A stretch of DNA of 64,000 nucleotides from assembly GCF_900142135.1 (NCBI RefSeq), contig NZ_FQZU01000004.1:1-64000 (forward strand). The letters are read 5' to 3'. Below are positions 8,572 to 16,994 of this stretch, one piece after another. Position 1 is the first letter of the stretch, and every line of letters starts with the position of its first letter. The translations under genes were made by a program, and so were the position numbers. Under the pieces are notes generated by a model. The model did no database searches, was not told where the DNA came from, and saw nothing but the letters and a program-made list of their open reading frames with translations. The DNA comes from Desulfatibacillum alkenivorans DSM 16219 (GTDB lineage: Bacteria > Desulfobacterota > Desulfobacteria > Desulfobacterales > Desulfatibacillaceae).

Positions 8572-9117
8572 CTGCTTTCCCTGGGATTCTCCTATTCGTC
8601 CTCCCCGAGCGCTCATGGACCGCGTAGGGGCGCTGCTTGCCGCGCCCGCGCCGTTATTCCGGAGCGCCCATGGCCGCGTAGGGGCGAGGTCTCCCAGCCC
8701 GTCAATCCCGAGAGCCCTGGCTTTTGTAGCGACAGGCCCCCGTGTCTGTCCTTGCTTTTTGCCCGTCATTCCCGAGCGTGCTTATCGGGAATCCAGAGTC
8801 TTTGCCCTTGTTTTTTGGGGAAGTCGGCAGAGTAAAGTCATCGGTGATCGCTGCGGCGCCTAAAAAACAATTGGGTGGCCCAGGCAGAGCAGTACCCTGC
8901 CTGGGTTGCAAAGCAACAGTAGGTGCAACCAGGATGGATACTCAAATCCGGTGACTACCTGCGTCCCAGAGGGGACGCTATTCAATGGATGCTCCCAAGA
9001 ACTACAAGAACATGATAGAGTTACTAACTTATTAAGGGATGTCCCCAAGAATAAACGGAGGCATACTGTGTCAAGAACCTGCCGAGCATTTGTTCGAAAT
9101 CAATCTATATGCAGAAC
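8572..9117. repeat. Gene-free segment made of degenerate dispersed repeats
   Basis: No convincing gene. A CGCGTAGGGGCG unit occurs twice (near 8620 and 8675). An inverted unit ATTCCCGA/TCGGGAAT (8768-8792), with flanking GTCATT and CCAGAG, matches the widespread 'CGTCATTCCCG...GGGAATCCAG' type of intergenic repeat. A CCCAGGCA/TGCCTGGG hairpin (8879-8905) is shared with the dispersed repeats at 32.4 and 43.1 kb. A CGTCCC/GGGACG hairpin follows near 8964. The segment looks like a sink for short palindromic elements. Confidence 0.5.
8877..8906. repeat. Hairpin core related to the 32.4/43.1-kb dispersed repeat
   Basis: GGCCCAGGCA and TGCCTGGGT flank a short loop. The same two arms, with a T-rich loop, begin the longer repeats at 32356 and 43133. 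Similarity does not extend past the hairpin, so it is a partial or independent copy. Confidence 0.4.
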
Positions 9118-10305
9118 TCAGGAGATTTTGGCCATACAACATTTTTTGAATTTTTTTCCGCTGCCGCAAGGGCAGGGATCGTTGCGGCCCGCTTTCGCCC
9201 GCACGTCCCGGGCGTGCTGCTTCCTGGCTTCCCGGGCCTTGGCGGCCACGTCCACGGGGTGGGACTCCAAATGGTCGAAAAGCATGGTCCACGCCTCGCA
9301 AAGCATACTGGGGCCGTCGATCCTGTGGCGCGTGCAGTCGCCCTGGCAAAGGGCGGAGTACCGGCATGCGCGGCATTTCCCGGGCCACTCCGCCTTGGCG
9401 GCTGCGAACTTTTTTCGCAGGGGCGAGTTCATGATGGCGGGCAGGTCGTCCCGGACGACATTGCCCAGCCTGTACTGTTCGTACACGTAGAAGTCGCAGG
9501 GGTAGACGTCGCCGTTATGCTCCACCACCAGGTAGGAATCGCAATGGGGAAGCCATTGGCATGAAGCCCGGACTCCGTCCAGCATATATATAAGGATATC
9601 TTCGAACAGGCGGATGGAAATGCGGCCGAATCCGTCTTGCAGCCAGAGGTCGAACAGGCGGACGTAAAACTCCCCCAGGGCTTTTCCCGAAACCGCTCTT
9701 GGCGCGGGCGCCCCGGATTCGGGGTCCGCGTCCACGCACGGGATGAACTGAAGATACTCAAAACCCTGCTTCACAAAAAAATTATACAGTTCTTCAGGCC
9801 GGTCCACGTTGCCGGGTGTCAGGAGGGTGAGGATGTTGAATTCCGCCCCATGGCGGGAAAGGGTTTGGGCGGTTTGCATCACCCTGGACAAGGTCCTGCG
9901 CCCTTGGTGGTCAATCCGGTTTTTATCGTGGATTTCCTTGGGGCCGTCCAGGCTCAGGCCTGTCAGGATGTTATTTTCCGCCAGAAATTTCGCCCATTTG
10001 TCGTCAATGAGAATTCCGTTGGTCTGGATGGAATTTTCCACAACCTGGCCGGGAGCGGCGGCCTTTTTCTGCAATCTGACTACGTTCCGGAAAAAATCCA
10101 GGCCCATGAGCGTGGGCTCCCCGCCCTGCCAGCAGAACCCGTTCATGGGATGGCCGAGGGCCAGGGTTTTTTCGATCATGGCCTGAGCGGTTTCCAGATC
10201 CATCATGGTTTGGGAGGCAGGATAGACCTCCTCAGCCCTTTTGTAAAAGCAATAGACGCAATCCAGGTTGCAGCGATAGGACGCTGGTTTGATCAACAAG
10301 TTCAT
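9118..10305 (-). CDS. Anaerobic sulfatase-maturating enzyme (radical SAM/SPASM) with SEC-C tail
   Basis: A 395-residue radical-SAM enzyme that would oxidise an active-site Cys (or Ser) of a sulfatase to formylglycine. The CxxxCxxC cluster motif is C12-x3-C16-x2-C19, followed by the GGEPT SAM-binding stretch (WQGGEPTLMGLDFF). The SPASM region contains CDSYLVVEHNGDVYPCDFYV and CRACRYSALCQGDC, as in anSMEs, for two auxiliary clusters. Residues about 373-391 add a SEC-C zinc motif (NDPCPCGSGKKFKKCC), common in bacterial anSMEs. It is the third gene of an operon that begins with a Cys-type sulfatase (10881-12254), its likely client. The assignment is therefore supported by both motifs and context. 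Confidence 0.9.
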   Translation of the reverse strand: MNLLIKPASYRCNLDCVYCFYKRAEEVYPASQTMMDLETAQAMIEKTLALGHPMNGFCWQGGEPTLMGLDFFRNVVRLQKKAAAPGQVVENSIQTNGILIDDKWAKFLAENNILTGLSLDGPKEIHDKNRIDHQGRRTLSRVMQTAQTLSRHGAEFNILTLLTPGNVDRPEELYNFFVKQGFEYLQFIPCVDADPESGAPAPRAVSGKALGEFYVRLFDLWLQDGFGRISIRLFEDILIYMLDGVRASCQWLPHCDSYLVVEHNGDVYPCDFYVYEQYRLGNVVRDDLPAIMNSPLRKKFAAAKAEWPGKCRACRYSALCQGDCTRHRIDGPSMLCEAWTMLFDHLESHPVDVAAKAREARKQHARDVRAKAGRNDPCPCGSGKKFKKCCMAKIS

Positions 10306-10326
10306 GGCAGAGAAGGGTTTCCTTTT

Positions 10327-10884
10327 TTAAAACAACGCCCGGTATCCACTTTGGTAAATGTAGAACCAGCTCTGGCCCAAGTTCCAGAACATAACCACAT
10401 ACAGAAGCGCCAAGCCGGCCAGGGCGGTCAGGACCGGCCCCATCAGCCCAGGCCCGCCTTCTTTTTTTTCCTTTTTGCGGAAATAGGCTTCCCATGCGCC
10501 CATTTCGGAAATCCCGGCGAGGACGGCGGCGATGAACACGGAATTCAGGCCGTAATACAAAGATTCGCCTATGGTGAAGAATTCCGTGACGCGGTACACC
10601 TCCCAGGCGTCCCAGATCAATAGGGTCAGAAAAGAAACAAGAACCAGCAAAGGGCCGGAAGCCCCGCGTTTTCTTCCTATAGGATAGACTATGGCCGGCG
10701 CCAGGGCAAGGACTGCGAACAAGAGGACGCCCGCCACGAAGGTCACGGGCTTGTGCATGCCCGGGGCGAATTCGTACCAGGCGATATTATACATGATTTT
10801 GCAGGCCGCCATGAAGCCGCAAGCCCAGAGAAAGGCTATCCAGGCGAATTTAAAACCGTTTCCGTTTTCTTGGGCGTTGCTCAT
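10327..10884 (-). CDS. Polytopic membrane protein of unknown function in sulfatase operon
   Basis: A 185-residue protein with about five hydrophobic segments (around residues 12-30, 45-70, 80-95, 108-128 and 147-168), and a lysine-rich cytoplasmic loop (YFRKKEKKEGG) before the last. I do not recognise a family. Its ATG overlaps the sulfatase stop by four bases (ATGA), and the maturase gene follows 21 bases later, so the three are almost certainly cotranscribed. By context it could help export or anchor the sulfatase or move its substrate or product, but nothing in the sequence shows this. Confidence 0.75.
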   Translation of the reverse strand: MSNAQENGNGFKFAWIAFLWACGFMAACKIMYNIAWYEFAPGMHKPVTFVAGVLLFAVLALAPAIVYPIGRKRGASGPLLVLVSFLTLLIWDAWEVYRVTEFFTIGESLYYGLNSVFIAAVLAGISEMGAWEAYFRKKEKKEGGPGLMGPVLTALAGLALLYVVMFWNLGQSWFYIYQSGYRALF

Positions 10885-12254
10885 AGCCTACCCTCCTTTG
10901 CAAGAGCGGCGATCATTTGCTGGTAGCGGGAAATGTCCGCGGCGTCCAACTGGTCGTAGAGGTTATGTTTTTCCTTGGGATCGGCTTTCAGGTCGTAATA
11001 CTCGGGCTTTCTGCTGCTGTCATATTCGATGTAGATGTTGTTTTGCGTCCGAATCGCCTGAATCGCCGGAACGTTGTACGGGTAGTCCTTAAAATATTCG
11101 TAGAGCCAAGCCTCCCTGCCGGGCGTCCGGCCGTTTTTCAGGATGGGCGCCAGGCTTTGGCCCTCCATGCCCGCGTGAGGCTCAATTCCAGCCAGATCGA
11201 ACAAGGTGGGGGCCAGGTCGATGTTCAAAGCCATTTGGTTGGCCTTTCTGCCCGGATCGGGAACGACTCCGGGAGCGCGAATCATAAAAGGCACCCGGAT
11301 GGATTCCTCGTACGCCCATCTTTTGTCAATCTTGCGGTGCTCCCCCCAAAAATAGCCGTTGTCCCCGGCGTAGACCACAATGGTATTGTCCGCCAGGCCT
11401 TTGTCGTCCAAGAGCTTAAGCAGCCGCCCCACCTGCCTGTCCACGGAGGTGACCACCCGGCAGTAATTCCGGTAATGATACTGCAAGGTTCCGGTGGTCC
11501 CGCAGAATACGGCCCCGTTGGTCATGGTTACCCAGGTGTCCGCCTCCTCGGCCAGCGGAAGCTCTTCGTCGCTGTACAGGTCTTTCAGGTCCGTGGGCGG
11601 CTTCCAGTCGTGATGGGCGGCTTTCAAGGATAGATACAGGCAAAAGGGATTGTCGCTATCCCTGTCTATGAAGTTGATGGCCCGGTCGGTCAATTCTTCG
11701 GTGATGTAACGCTTGTTGGGCATGGCGTCCTCGCCGTTGACGATGAGCGGGCAGTCCCAATACTGGCCCTGGCCGCCCCGGACCGTAAAGGTCACGAACT
11801 CGTCCACGCCCCGCAGCTTGGGCAATTCGCCCGGCATATGCCACTTGCCTAAAAAGGCGGTGTCGTAGCCCGCTTGCTTGAAGCGCTCCAAAAAGGTGAC
11901 GTTGTCGTTGTTCCAGGGCGTCAGATTGTTTTGCACCCCGTGGGTGTGGGCGTACTGGCCGGTTAAAAAACTGGCCCGGCTGGGGCTGCACAACGAGGAG
12001 GTTACAAAGGAGTTGTTGAAGTAAACCCCCTGGGTCGCCAGACGGTCGAGATTGGGCGTCTGTATGAACGGATGCCCGGCGCAGCCCATGTGATCGTAAC
12101 GATGGTCGTCCGTCAGGATGAATAGGACGTTGGGCTTCTTTCCGTTGGTTGGAGCGCTGAACAGGCTCCTGGGAAAGCCGCCCGCGGCCCCGGCAACGGA
12201 CGCAGCCGCCATTAGCCTGAGCGCGCCGCGTCTGGAAATGTTTTTTTCCGCCAT
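10881..12254 (-). CDS. Tat-exported type I sulfatase (Cys-type)
   Basis: A 457-residue alkaline-phosphatase-superfamily sulfatase. The N-terminus has a twin-arginine signal (SRRGALRLMAAASVAGA), so the protein is folded before export to the periplasm. ILTDDHRYDHMG provides the first metal-binding Asp pair (D49, D50). SSLCSPSRASFLTG carries the C-x-P-x-R signature with Cys89 as the residue converted to formylglycine. Later, YAGDNGYFWGEH supplies the remaining metal ligands. Because Cys89 would be modified in the cytoplasm before Tat export, the maturase encoded two genes downstream is the logical partner. The substrate (aryl, carbohydrate or other sulfate ester) cannot be told. The ATG at 12254 has GGAGGGG upstream. 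Confidence 0.92.
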   Translation of the reverse strand: MAEKNISRRGALRLMAAASVAGAAGGFPRSLFSAPTNGKKPNVLFILTDDHRYDHMGCAGHPFIQTPNLDRLATQGVYFNNSFVTSSLCSPSRASFLTGQYAHTHGVQNNLTPWNNDNVTFLERFKQAGYDTAFLGKWHMPGELPKLRGVDEFVTFTVRGGQGQYWDCPLIVNGEDAMPNKRYITEELTDRAINFIDRDSDNPFCLYLSLKAAHHDWKPPTDLKDLYSDEELPLAEEADTWVTMTNGAVFCGTTGTLQYHYRNYCRVVTSVDRQVGRLLKLLDDKGLADNTIVVYAGDNGYFWGEHRKIDKRWAYEESIRVPFMIRAPGVVPDPGRKANQMALNIDLAPTLFDLAGIEPHAGMEGQSLAPILKNGRTPGREAWLYEYFKDYPYNVPAIQAIRTQNNIYIEYDSSRKPEYYDLKADPKEKHNLYDQLDAADISRYQQMIAALAKEGRL

Positions 12255-12890
12255 ATCTCCCCTCCTTTAAGCATTGGACAAAGTGCGCAGAAATAGTGCT
12301 ATGCGGTTTATCAACGGCGCTTATCGCCGGATATCAAGACTACGTGGTGAATGGAGTTGTTAAAATTAGGAAATGTCAGGCCGCAAAAATGATTGAATGG
12401 CATTTTAGCCTTTTTTCAAAAATATTGAAAGGGCGTTTGTGGAGAATCAGGAATAATTGAACATGCACCCGCGCGATTTAAATCAAAGATGGTCGCAACT
12501 CCCCCCTAAGGCTAGCCGCGGCATGCAATCGGGGTTAGCGGGATAATATGCGCGGCCGGGGAGTTTATGAATTTGCCGAGGTTTTACGGCCGGAAATTCT
12601 CATTCGAAGCCGTTTTTCTGTCGTTGCGAGGTCCCCGCGCTCCATTGCAGTGCAGCGGCCCTGCATTGACATGCGTTGGACAGGCTGTTCGCTCATGCCA
12701 TGGTTTGGGGATTTTGTTAACGCATCGGTTTGCACTACCTGTGCTATCGCCCCCCGGCAGGATACTGCTATGCCGGGGCTGCCCATCCTCGGCGGCCCTT
12801 ATTGCGCTGGCGCGTTTTGGAAGCAAAGAACGCTGCCACGGCTGGCCTATTCAGGATTTTCCTGCGCCCTTGACAGGCATTAATTTACAG
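12255..12890. other. Long intergenic region, no gene recognised
   Basis: About 640 bp between the sulfatase start and the SDR terminator. ORFs here show no family features or ribosome sites. A perfect 8-bp hairpin (CCCCGGCA 12752-12759, TGCCGGGG 12771-12778) is the clearest structure. It has no T-run and resembles the short palindromes of the 8.6-8.9-kb repeat region. No convincing promoter for the sulfatase was found by eye. Confidence 0.45.
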
Positions 12891-12928
12891 AAAAAAGCGC
12901 CGGTCCCTTGCTGTAACGAGCCCGGCGC
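12891..12928 (-). terminator. Intrinsic terminator of SDR gene
   Basis: Arms GCGCCGG (12897-12903) and CCGGCGC (12922-12928) form the stem. Six A's at 12891-12896 give the U-run on the minus strand, 29 bp after the SDR stop. Confidence 0.7.
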
Positions 12929-12956
12929 CTTGAAATTCCGTCTTTTGCCGGCTTGT

Positions 12957-13754
12957 TTAGAACTTCATGCCGGGCAGGTTGAGGGAGGCGGTGTTGCCGC
13001 CGTCCACGGCCAGGTGTTGGCCGGTCACGTAGCTGGACTCGTCGCTGGCCAGGAACAGGATGGCGAAGGCGATTTCGTGCGGGAGGCCGTAGCGTTTCAT
13101 TTCGCAGCGGCTGCCCAGCTTGGCTTCCTTACCCGTATCCCGGGCGTAGTCAAAGACCATTTTGGTCATGCCGGTTTCGATGAGGCCGGGGCAGACCGCG
13201 TTGACGCGCACGTTGAACGAGCCCAGGTCGCAGGCCGCGGTTTTGGTGAAGTTGATGAGGGCGGCCTTGCTGGCGCTGTATGCATTGGAGCCTGCGCCCG
13301 CCCGGATGCCGGCCACGGAGGCGGTGTTCACGATGGATCCGCAGCCCTTTTCCTTCATGTGGGGGGCGGCGTATTTGGTCAACAGCACGGGGCCGATCAG
13401 ATTGACGGCCAGGACCTTTTTCCAGTTTTCCTGATCTTCGGAGTTCATGTCCGTAAAATCGCCGGTGATGCCCGCGTTATTGCAAAGGACGTCTATCTGG
13501 CCGTAGGTTTCCAGCGCCAGGTCCACCAGGGCCTTCACCTGTTCTTCGTCGGACACGTCCGTGGTTTTGTATACCACCTTGGCGCCTTTTTCCTCAGCCT
13601 TGGCGGCGACGGCCGCAAGCGCCTCCTCCACTACGTCGGCCAGGACCAGGGATGCTCCGTGCTCGGCGAATAGCGTGGCTGTGGCGGCTCCAATTCCGCT
13701 GGCTGCTCCGGTGATAATGGCGGTTTTTCCTTGCAAACGGGGTCCGGTGCTCAT
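12957..13754 (-). CDS. Short-chain dehydrogenase/reductase (SDR)
   Basis: A 265-residue classical SDR. The nucleotide-binding TGAASGIG is at residues 15-22, an Asp after the second strand (LADVV) suggests NAD preference, NNAG is near residue 91, the catalytic Ser is in NTASVAG, and YSASK provides the catalytic Tyr and Lys. The C-terminal half has PGLIETGM and ends with YVTGQHLAVDGG, as in FabG-like enzymes. It probably oxidises a hydroxyl or reduces a keto group on an unknown substrate. A near-consensus promoter lies upstream at 13784-13812, and a divergent alpha/beta hydrolase gene follows at 14008. The two may be co-regulated. Confidence 0.9.
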   Translation of the reverse strand: MSTGPRLQGKTAIITGAASGIGAATATLFAEHGASLVLADVVEEALAAVAAKAEEKGAKVVYKTTDVSDEEQVKALVDLALETYGQIDVLCNNAGITGDFTDMNSEDQENWKKVLAVNLIGPVLLTKYAAPHMKEKGCGSIVNTASVAGIRAGAGSNAYSASKAALINFTKTAACDLGSFNVRVNAVCPGLIETGMTKMVFDYARDTGKEAKLGSRCEMKRYGLPHEIAFAILFLASDESSYVTGQHLAVDGGNTASLNLPGMKF

Positions 13755-13783
13755 GACGACTCCTCCTTGAACAAAATTTGTTT

Positions 13784-13812
13784 GTTATAATATCAGAATA
13801 TCATCGGTTTAA
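13784..13812 (-). promoter_or_regulatory. Candidate sigma-70 promoter of SDR gene
   Basis: On the minus strand, TTAAAC (13807-13812) and TATAAC (13784-13789) are 17 bp apart, with the start codon 30 bp downstream at 13754. The -10 is close to consensus; the -35 is weak. Confidence 0.4.
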
Positions 13813-13933
13813 GACAGGTTCAAGCTCCGGGGCGAATTTATCCGTCCCGCATCTGGGGAGCGGCCTGTAAAAACCTGGCTTTGGCCGCGCAAAATTTGCT
13901 GCAAAATCGATAACCAGGGCGCGCAGCCAAGGC

Positions 13934-13962
13934 TTGACGATGCCGGCTCAATGGCCTATCAT
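13934..13962 (+). promoter_or_regulatory. Sigma-70 promoter of alpha/beta hydrolase gene
   Basis: TTGACG (13934-13939), a 17-bp spacer, then TATCAT (13957-13962) each match the consensus at five of six positions. The start codon is at 14008. The upstream in-frame ATG at 13951 falls inside the spacer, which argues against it as the true start. Confidence 0.65.
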
Positions 13963-13963
13963 A

Positions 13964-13983
13964 CACGAATTGGCACATTCGTG
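13964..13983. promoter_or_regulatory. Dyad-symmetric operator over the hydrolase transcription start
   Basis: CACGAAT (13964-13970) and ATTCGTG (13977-13983) are perfect inverted arms around a 6-base centre. The dyad begins one base after the -10 box, so it covers the expected +1. This is a classic repressor position. No regulator gene is adjacent. Confidence 0.55.
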
Positions 13984-14007
13984 AAAAATAAAAATCGGAG
14001 AAAACCC

Positions 14008-14901
14008 ATGCCCCAAGCTCAAGTTAACGGAATTACCTTGTATTACGAAACCCACGGCGACCCGAAAAATCCGCCTCTCGTCCTGATTATGGGCCTAGCG
14101 AGCCAACTGGTCCGGTGGCCGCTGGAGTTTTGCGAGCTGCTTACGGCTCAGGGGCTGTACGTAATCCGGTTTGACAATCGCGACATTGGCCTTTCCACCC
14201 AATGCGACGAGACAGGAGCTGAGGAAATCGCCGCCATCACCAAGAAGTTTCTTTCCGGCGAGCCTGCGGAGCTGCCTTATTCCATTTCCGACATGGCCAG
14301 CGACGCGGTCGGGCTCATGGATCATCTGGGCTTGGCCAAGGCTCACATTTGCGGCCTTTCCATGGGCGGGATGATCGCCCAGGCCGCGGCCATTGAGCAC
14401 CCGGGCAGGGTTTTGTCCCTGACCTCCATGCATTCGTCTCCGTCCAATCCCCAGGATCCGTCCTTGCCACGCACCACGCCTGAGGCCACGGAACGGCTGC
14501 TGGCCCAGCCCCCGGAGGAACGGGAGGGGTACATCAGGCATACGGTGGACTCTTTTCGGATTTTTGCGTCAAACAGCCCCGTCTACGACCCGGAATGCGA
14601 AGCTCAAATGGCGGCGGATCAATTTGACCGGGGCCTCCATCCGATGGGCGTCTCCCGGCAATTTCTGGCCGCCACTTTTTCCAGGGGACGCCTGGAGAAA
14701 TTGCGCGGGCTTAAGGTTCCGGCCCTGGTCATCCATGGAGACGCAGACGCGCTCATCCCGCCCGAGCATGGCAAGGTTACGGCCGAAGCCATTCCCGGCG
14801 CGCGCCTGATCATGATGAAAGGCGTGGGGCACGGCATGGCCTTTCCGTCCACCTGGGAGGAAACGGCTCGGGAAATTGCAGCCCTTGTGAAGTCCGTTTA
14901 G
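14008..14901 (+). CDS. Alpha/beta hydrolase
   Basis: A 297-residue alpha/beta-hydrolase-fold protein. The oxyanion region is PPLVLIMGLASQ, the nucleophile elbow is GLSMGG (Ser near residue 116), the acid is in IHGDADALIPPEHG, and the catalytic His is in GVGHGMAFPS. RFDNRDIGLS is the conserved strand-4 loop of this subfamily. Substrates vary widely (esters, lactones, epoxides) and cannot be told here. The start at 14008 is chosen because the longer ORF begins upstream of the promoter's -10. A promoter and operator lie just upstream. It is divergent from an SDR, so the two may act in one catabolic step pair. Confidence 0.85.
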   Translation: MPQAQVNGITLYYETHGDPKNPPLVLIMGLASQLVRWPLEFCELLTAQGLYVIRFDNRDIGLSTQCDETGAEEIAAITKKFLSGEPAELPYSISDMASDAVGLMDHLGLAKAHICGLSMGGMIAQAAAIEHPGRVLSLTSMHSSPSNPQDPSLPRTTPEATERLLAQPPEEREGYIRHTVDSFRIFASNSPVYDPECEAQMAADQFDRGLHPMGVSRQFLAATFSRGRLEKLRGLKVPALVIHGDADALIPPEHGKVTAEAIPGARLIMMKGVGHGMAFPSTWEETAREIAALVKSV

Positions 14902-15075
14902 GAAAAATCCCAAATTTGCTGGCATTCGGCCTTGGATAAATTGCAGGCGGCGGCACGATACGTGCATAAGTGAGGCGTGCACGCCGGATTGCATCCATCG
15001 ATTGGCGTTCCACCCAAATTAATATTTTCGAATAATCCGGCATGCTTTTGTTTAATCCTTTAAACGGGAAGCGTC

Positions 15076-16824
15076 ATGCCGGGTTATATCGGACAATATC
15101 AGATTCTGGAAAAAATCGGGGCCGGAGGCATGGCCACGGTGTATAAGGGTCTCCAGCCCTCCCTGGACCGCCTGGTGGCCATCAAGATACTTGCGCGCCA
15201 GCTTTCAGGCCGGGAAAGCATGATCAAGCGGTTCAACCGCGAATCCACCATCGTGGCCCGCCTGGCTCATCCCAACATCATCCACATTATAGACCGGGGA
15301 ACCACGGCGGACGGCCTGTCCTATTTTGTCATGGATTTCGTCCAGGGCACGGACCTGCAAAAGGAGATCAAAAAGGGCTCGTACACCCTGACTGAGAAGA
15401 TGGAGATTATGGTCCAGGTGTGCAAGGCCCTGGACTACGCGCACAAAAACGGCGTGGTGCACCGGGACATCAAACCGGCCAACATTCTTATAGATGGGCA
15501 GGGGCACGCCATGGTGGCGGATTTCGGCATCGCCCAGCTTGTGGACGAACACATGACCGGCGCGACCCTCACCCGGGAAGGCATGGTGCTCGGCACCCTG
15601 GCCTACATGTCGCCCGAGCAGTCGGCCAGCGCCAAGAATCTCACCCCGGCCAGCGACATATACTCCTTGGGCGTGGTTATGTACGAGTTGTTCACCGGAG
15701 CCCGGCCCACGGGATATTTCAAAGCCCCCATGGAGCATGATCCCAACATCCCGCGAGCCTTGGATGAAATCATCCTCCAATGCCTCTCTCCCGAGCCGGA
15801 GGACCGGGTGAAGTCCGCCGACGCCATCAAGGAAGTCCTGTTGAACGAACTCAAGGGCGCCCACCTCGGCGGCGACGCCAAGGTCCAGGCTCAGGGCATT
15901 GGGGGCGATGACGACAGCTTGGTGCTGCTGGACATCATCAAGGAGCACAAATTCGGGGCGGTGTATTTGTTCCGCCGCAAGCAGAGCGGCAAGCTCATGG
16001 TGGTAAAGAAGTACACCGCGTCCGTGGGCGGCTTGCCCGAAGCCCAGGCATTTCTCAAGCTCAAGCACAAGAACATCGTGAACGTGGCCGGCGCCTCGGG
16101 AAACAACGAAATTTACATCGCGGCCATGGAATACATCCGGGGCGGCAGCCTGGAGGAGCGCATGGCCAGGCCCTACGAATGGCGGGATGCTCTGGCCGTT
16201 GTCCGGCAAATTTGCGAAGGCCTGGCCTTTGCTTACAGCCATAAGGTCTTGCACGGGAACCTGCGGCCTTCCAACATCATGATATCCAACAAAGGGGTGG
16301 TTAAACTCACGGATTTCGGGCTGAAAGAGCATTACGGCAAGGAATCCTCCAACGAGAACTGGTACAATCCCTTTAAAGAGCCCAAGTCCCATCTGACGGA
16401 TATTTATTCCACAGGCGCCATTCTGCATAAAATGATCACCGGCATTTTGCCCATCTGGCGGCAGGGGCAGTTGATCATCCCCCATTCCCTGGACTCAACT
16501 CCCAGAGAGGTGCGCGATCTGGTTAGAAGAATGCTCTCCAGGAAAGCCGAAGAAAATTTCAGGAGCGCCGGCCAGGTTATTAACGCCATAGACGGGATTC
16601 TGGCCGCCGATGAAAAAACCCGCTTGCAGGAGCAGGAGGCGGCCGCATCCAAGCCGGCCCCTTCTCCGGCGCCCAAGCGGAAAACCCAAACGAAACGGCA
16701 GATAATGAGGCTGCTTTTGTTTCTGCTTTTTGTGGAGGCCTTGATTTATTATCTGTTTTCCACGGGCCAGGCTTCACGGATCATGTCCTTTTGGATGGAT
16801 CTGATCCAAAAAATTCCGATTTAG
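15076..16824 (+). CDS. Ser/Thr protein kinase with a second, degenerate kinase domain and C-terminal membrane anchor
   Basis: A 582-residue protein with two kinase domains. The first (about 8-260) is complete: GAGGMATVY glycine loop, VAIK with Lys37, HRDIKPAN with catalytic Asp131, DFG 149-151 and AYMSPE. The second (about 285-510) has no glycine loop. Its catalytic loop reads HGNLRPSN (393-400), so the catalytic Asp is replaced by Asn, but it keeps VVKK and DFG 413-415. It is therefore a probable pseudokinase. A proline/lysine-rich linker leads to a single membrane helix (about 544-562) and a 20-residue tail. The kinase thus faces the cytoplasm without an obvious extracellular sensor. It stands upstream of an HDOD gene that has its own promoter. 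Confidence 0.9.
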   Translation: MPGYIGQYQILEKIGAGGMATVYKGLQPSLDRLVAIKILARQLSGRESMIKRFNRESTIVARLAHPNIIHIIDRGTTADGLSYFVMDFVQGTDLQKEIKKGSYTLTEKMEIMVQVCKALDYAHKNGVVHRDIKPANILIDGQGHAMVADFGIAQLVDEHMTGATLTREGMVLGTLAYMSPEQSASAKNLTPASDIYSLGVVMYELFTGARPTGYFKAPMEHDPNIPRALDEIILQCLSPEPEDRVKSADAIKEVLLNELKGAHLGGDAKVQAQGIGGDDDSLVLLDIIKEHKFGAVYLFRRKQSGKLMVVKKYTASVGGLPEAQAFLKLKHKNIVNVAGASGNNEIYIAAMEYIRGGSLEERMARPYEWRDALAVVRQICEGLAFAYSHKVLHGNLRPSNIMISNKGVVKLTDFGLKEHYGKESSNENWYNPFKEPKSHLTDIYSTGAILHKMITGILPIWRQGQLIIPHSLDSTPREVRDLVRRMLSRKAEENFRSAGQVINAIDGILAADEKTRLQEQEAAASKPAPSPAPKRKTQTKRQIMRLLLFLLFVEALIYYLFSTGQASRIMSFWMDLIQKIPI

Positions 16825-16843
16825 CGGCCTGAAAAACTCCCAA

Positions 16844-16860
16844 TTGGCGCGGTATTTGCT
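16844..16860 (+). promoter_or_regulatory. Sigma-54 promoter of HDOD gene
   Basis: TTGGCGCGGTATTTGCT matches the -24/-12 consensus YTGGCACGN4TTGCW with one mismatch. The invariant GG (16846-16847) and GC (16858-16859) are exactly 10 bases apart. It lies in the intergenic space 135 bp before the ATG at 16995, leaving room for a leader. Confidence 0.7.
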
Positions 16861-16994
16861 CTATACAATGTCGACGCGCCGCTCCTAAACAAATGGAACG
16901 ACCCCGCGCCATATTAGGGGCTGGAGATTGATCCTGACGTCCGTGCGTTGACGGAAGATGACAAGTTTTTGACTCTGGGAAGGAAAATGCAGAG

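Noticed and set aside
12567-13673. 368-residue plus-strand frame over the intergenic region and SDR
   Set aside because: Most of it is antisense to the SDR, and the remainder has no recognisable domain or ribosome site.
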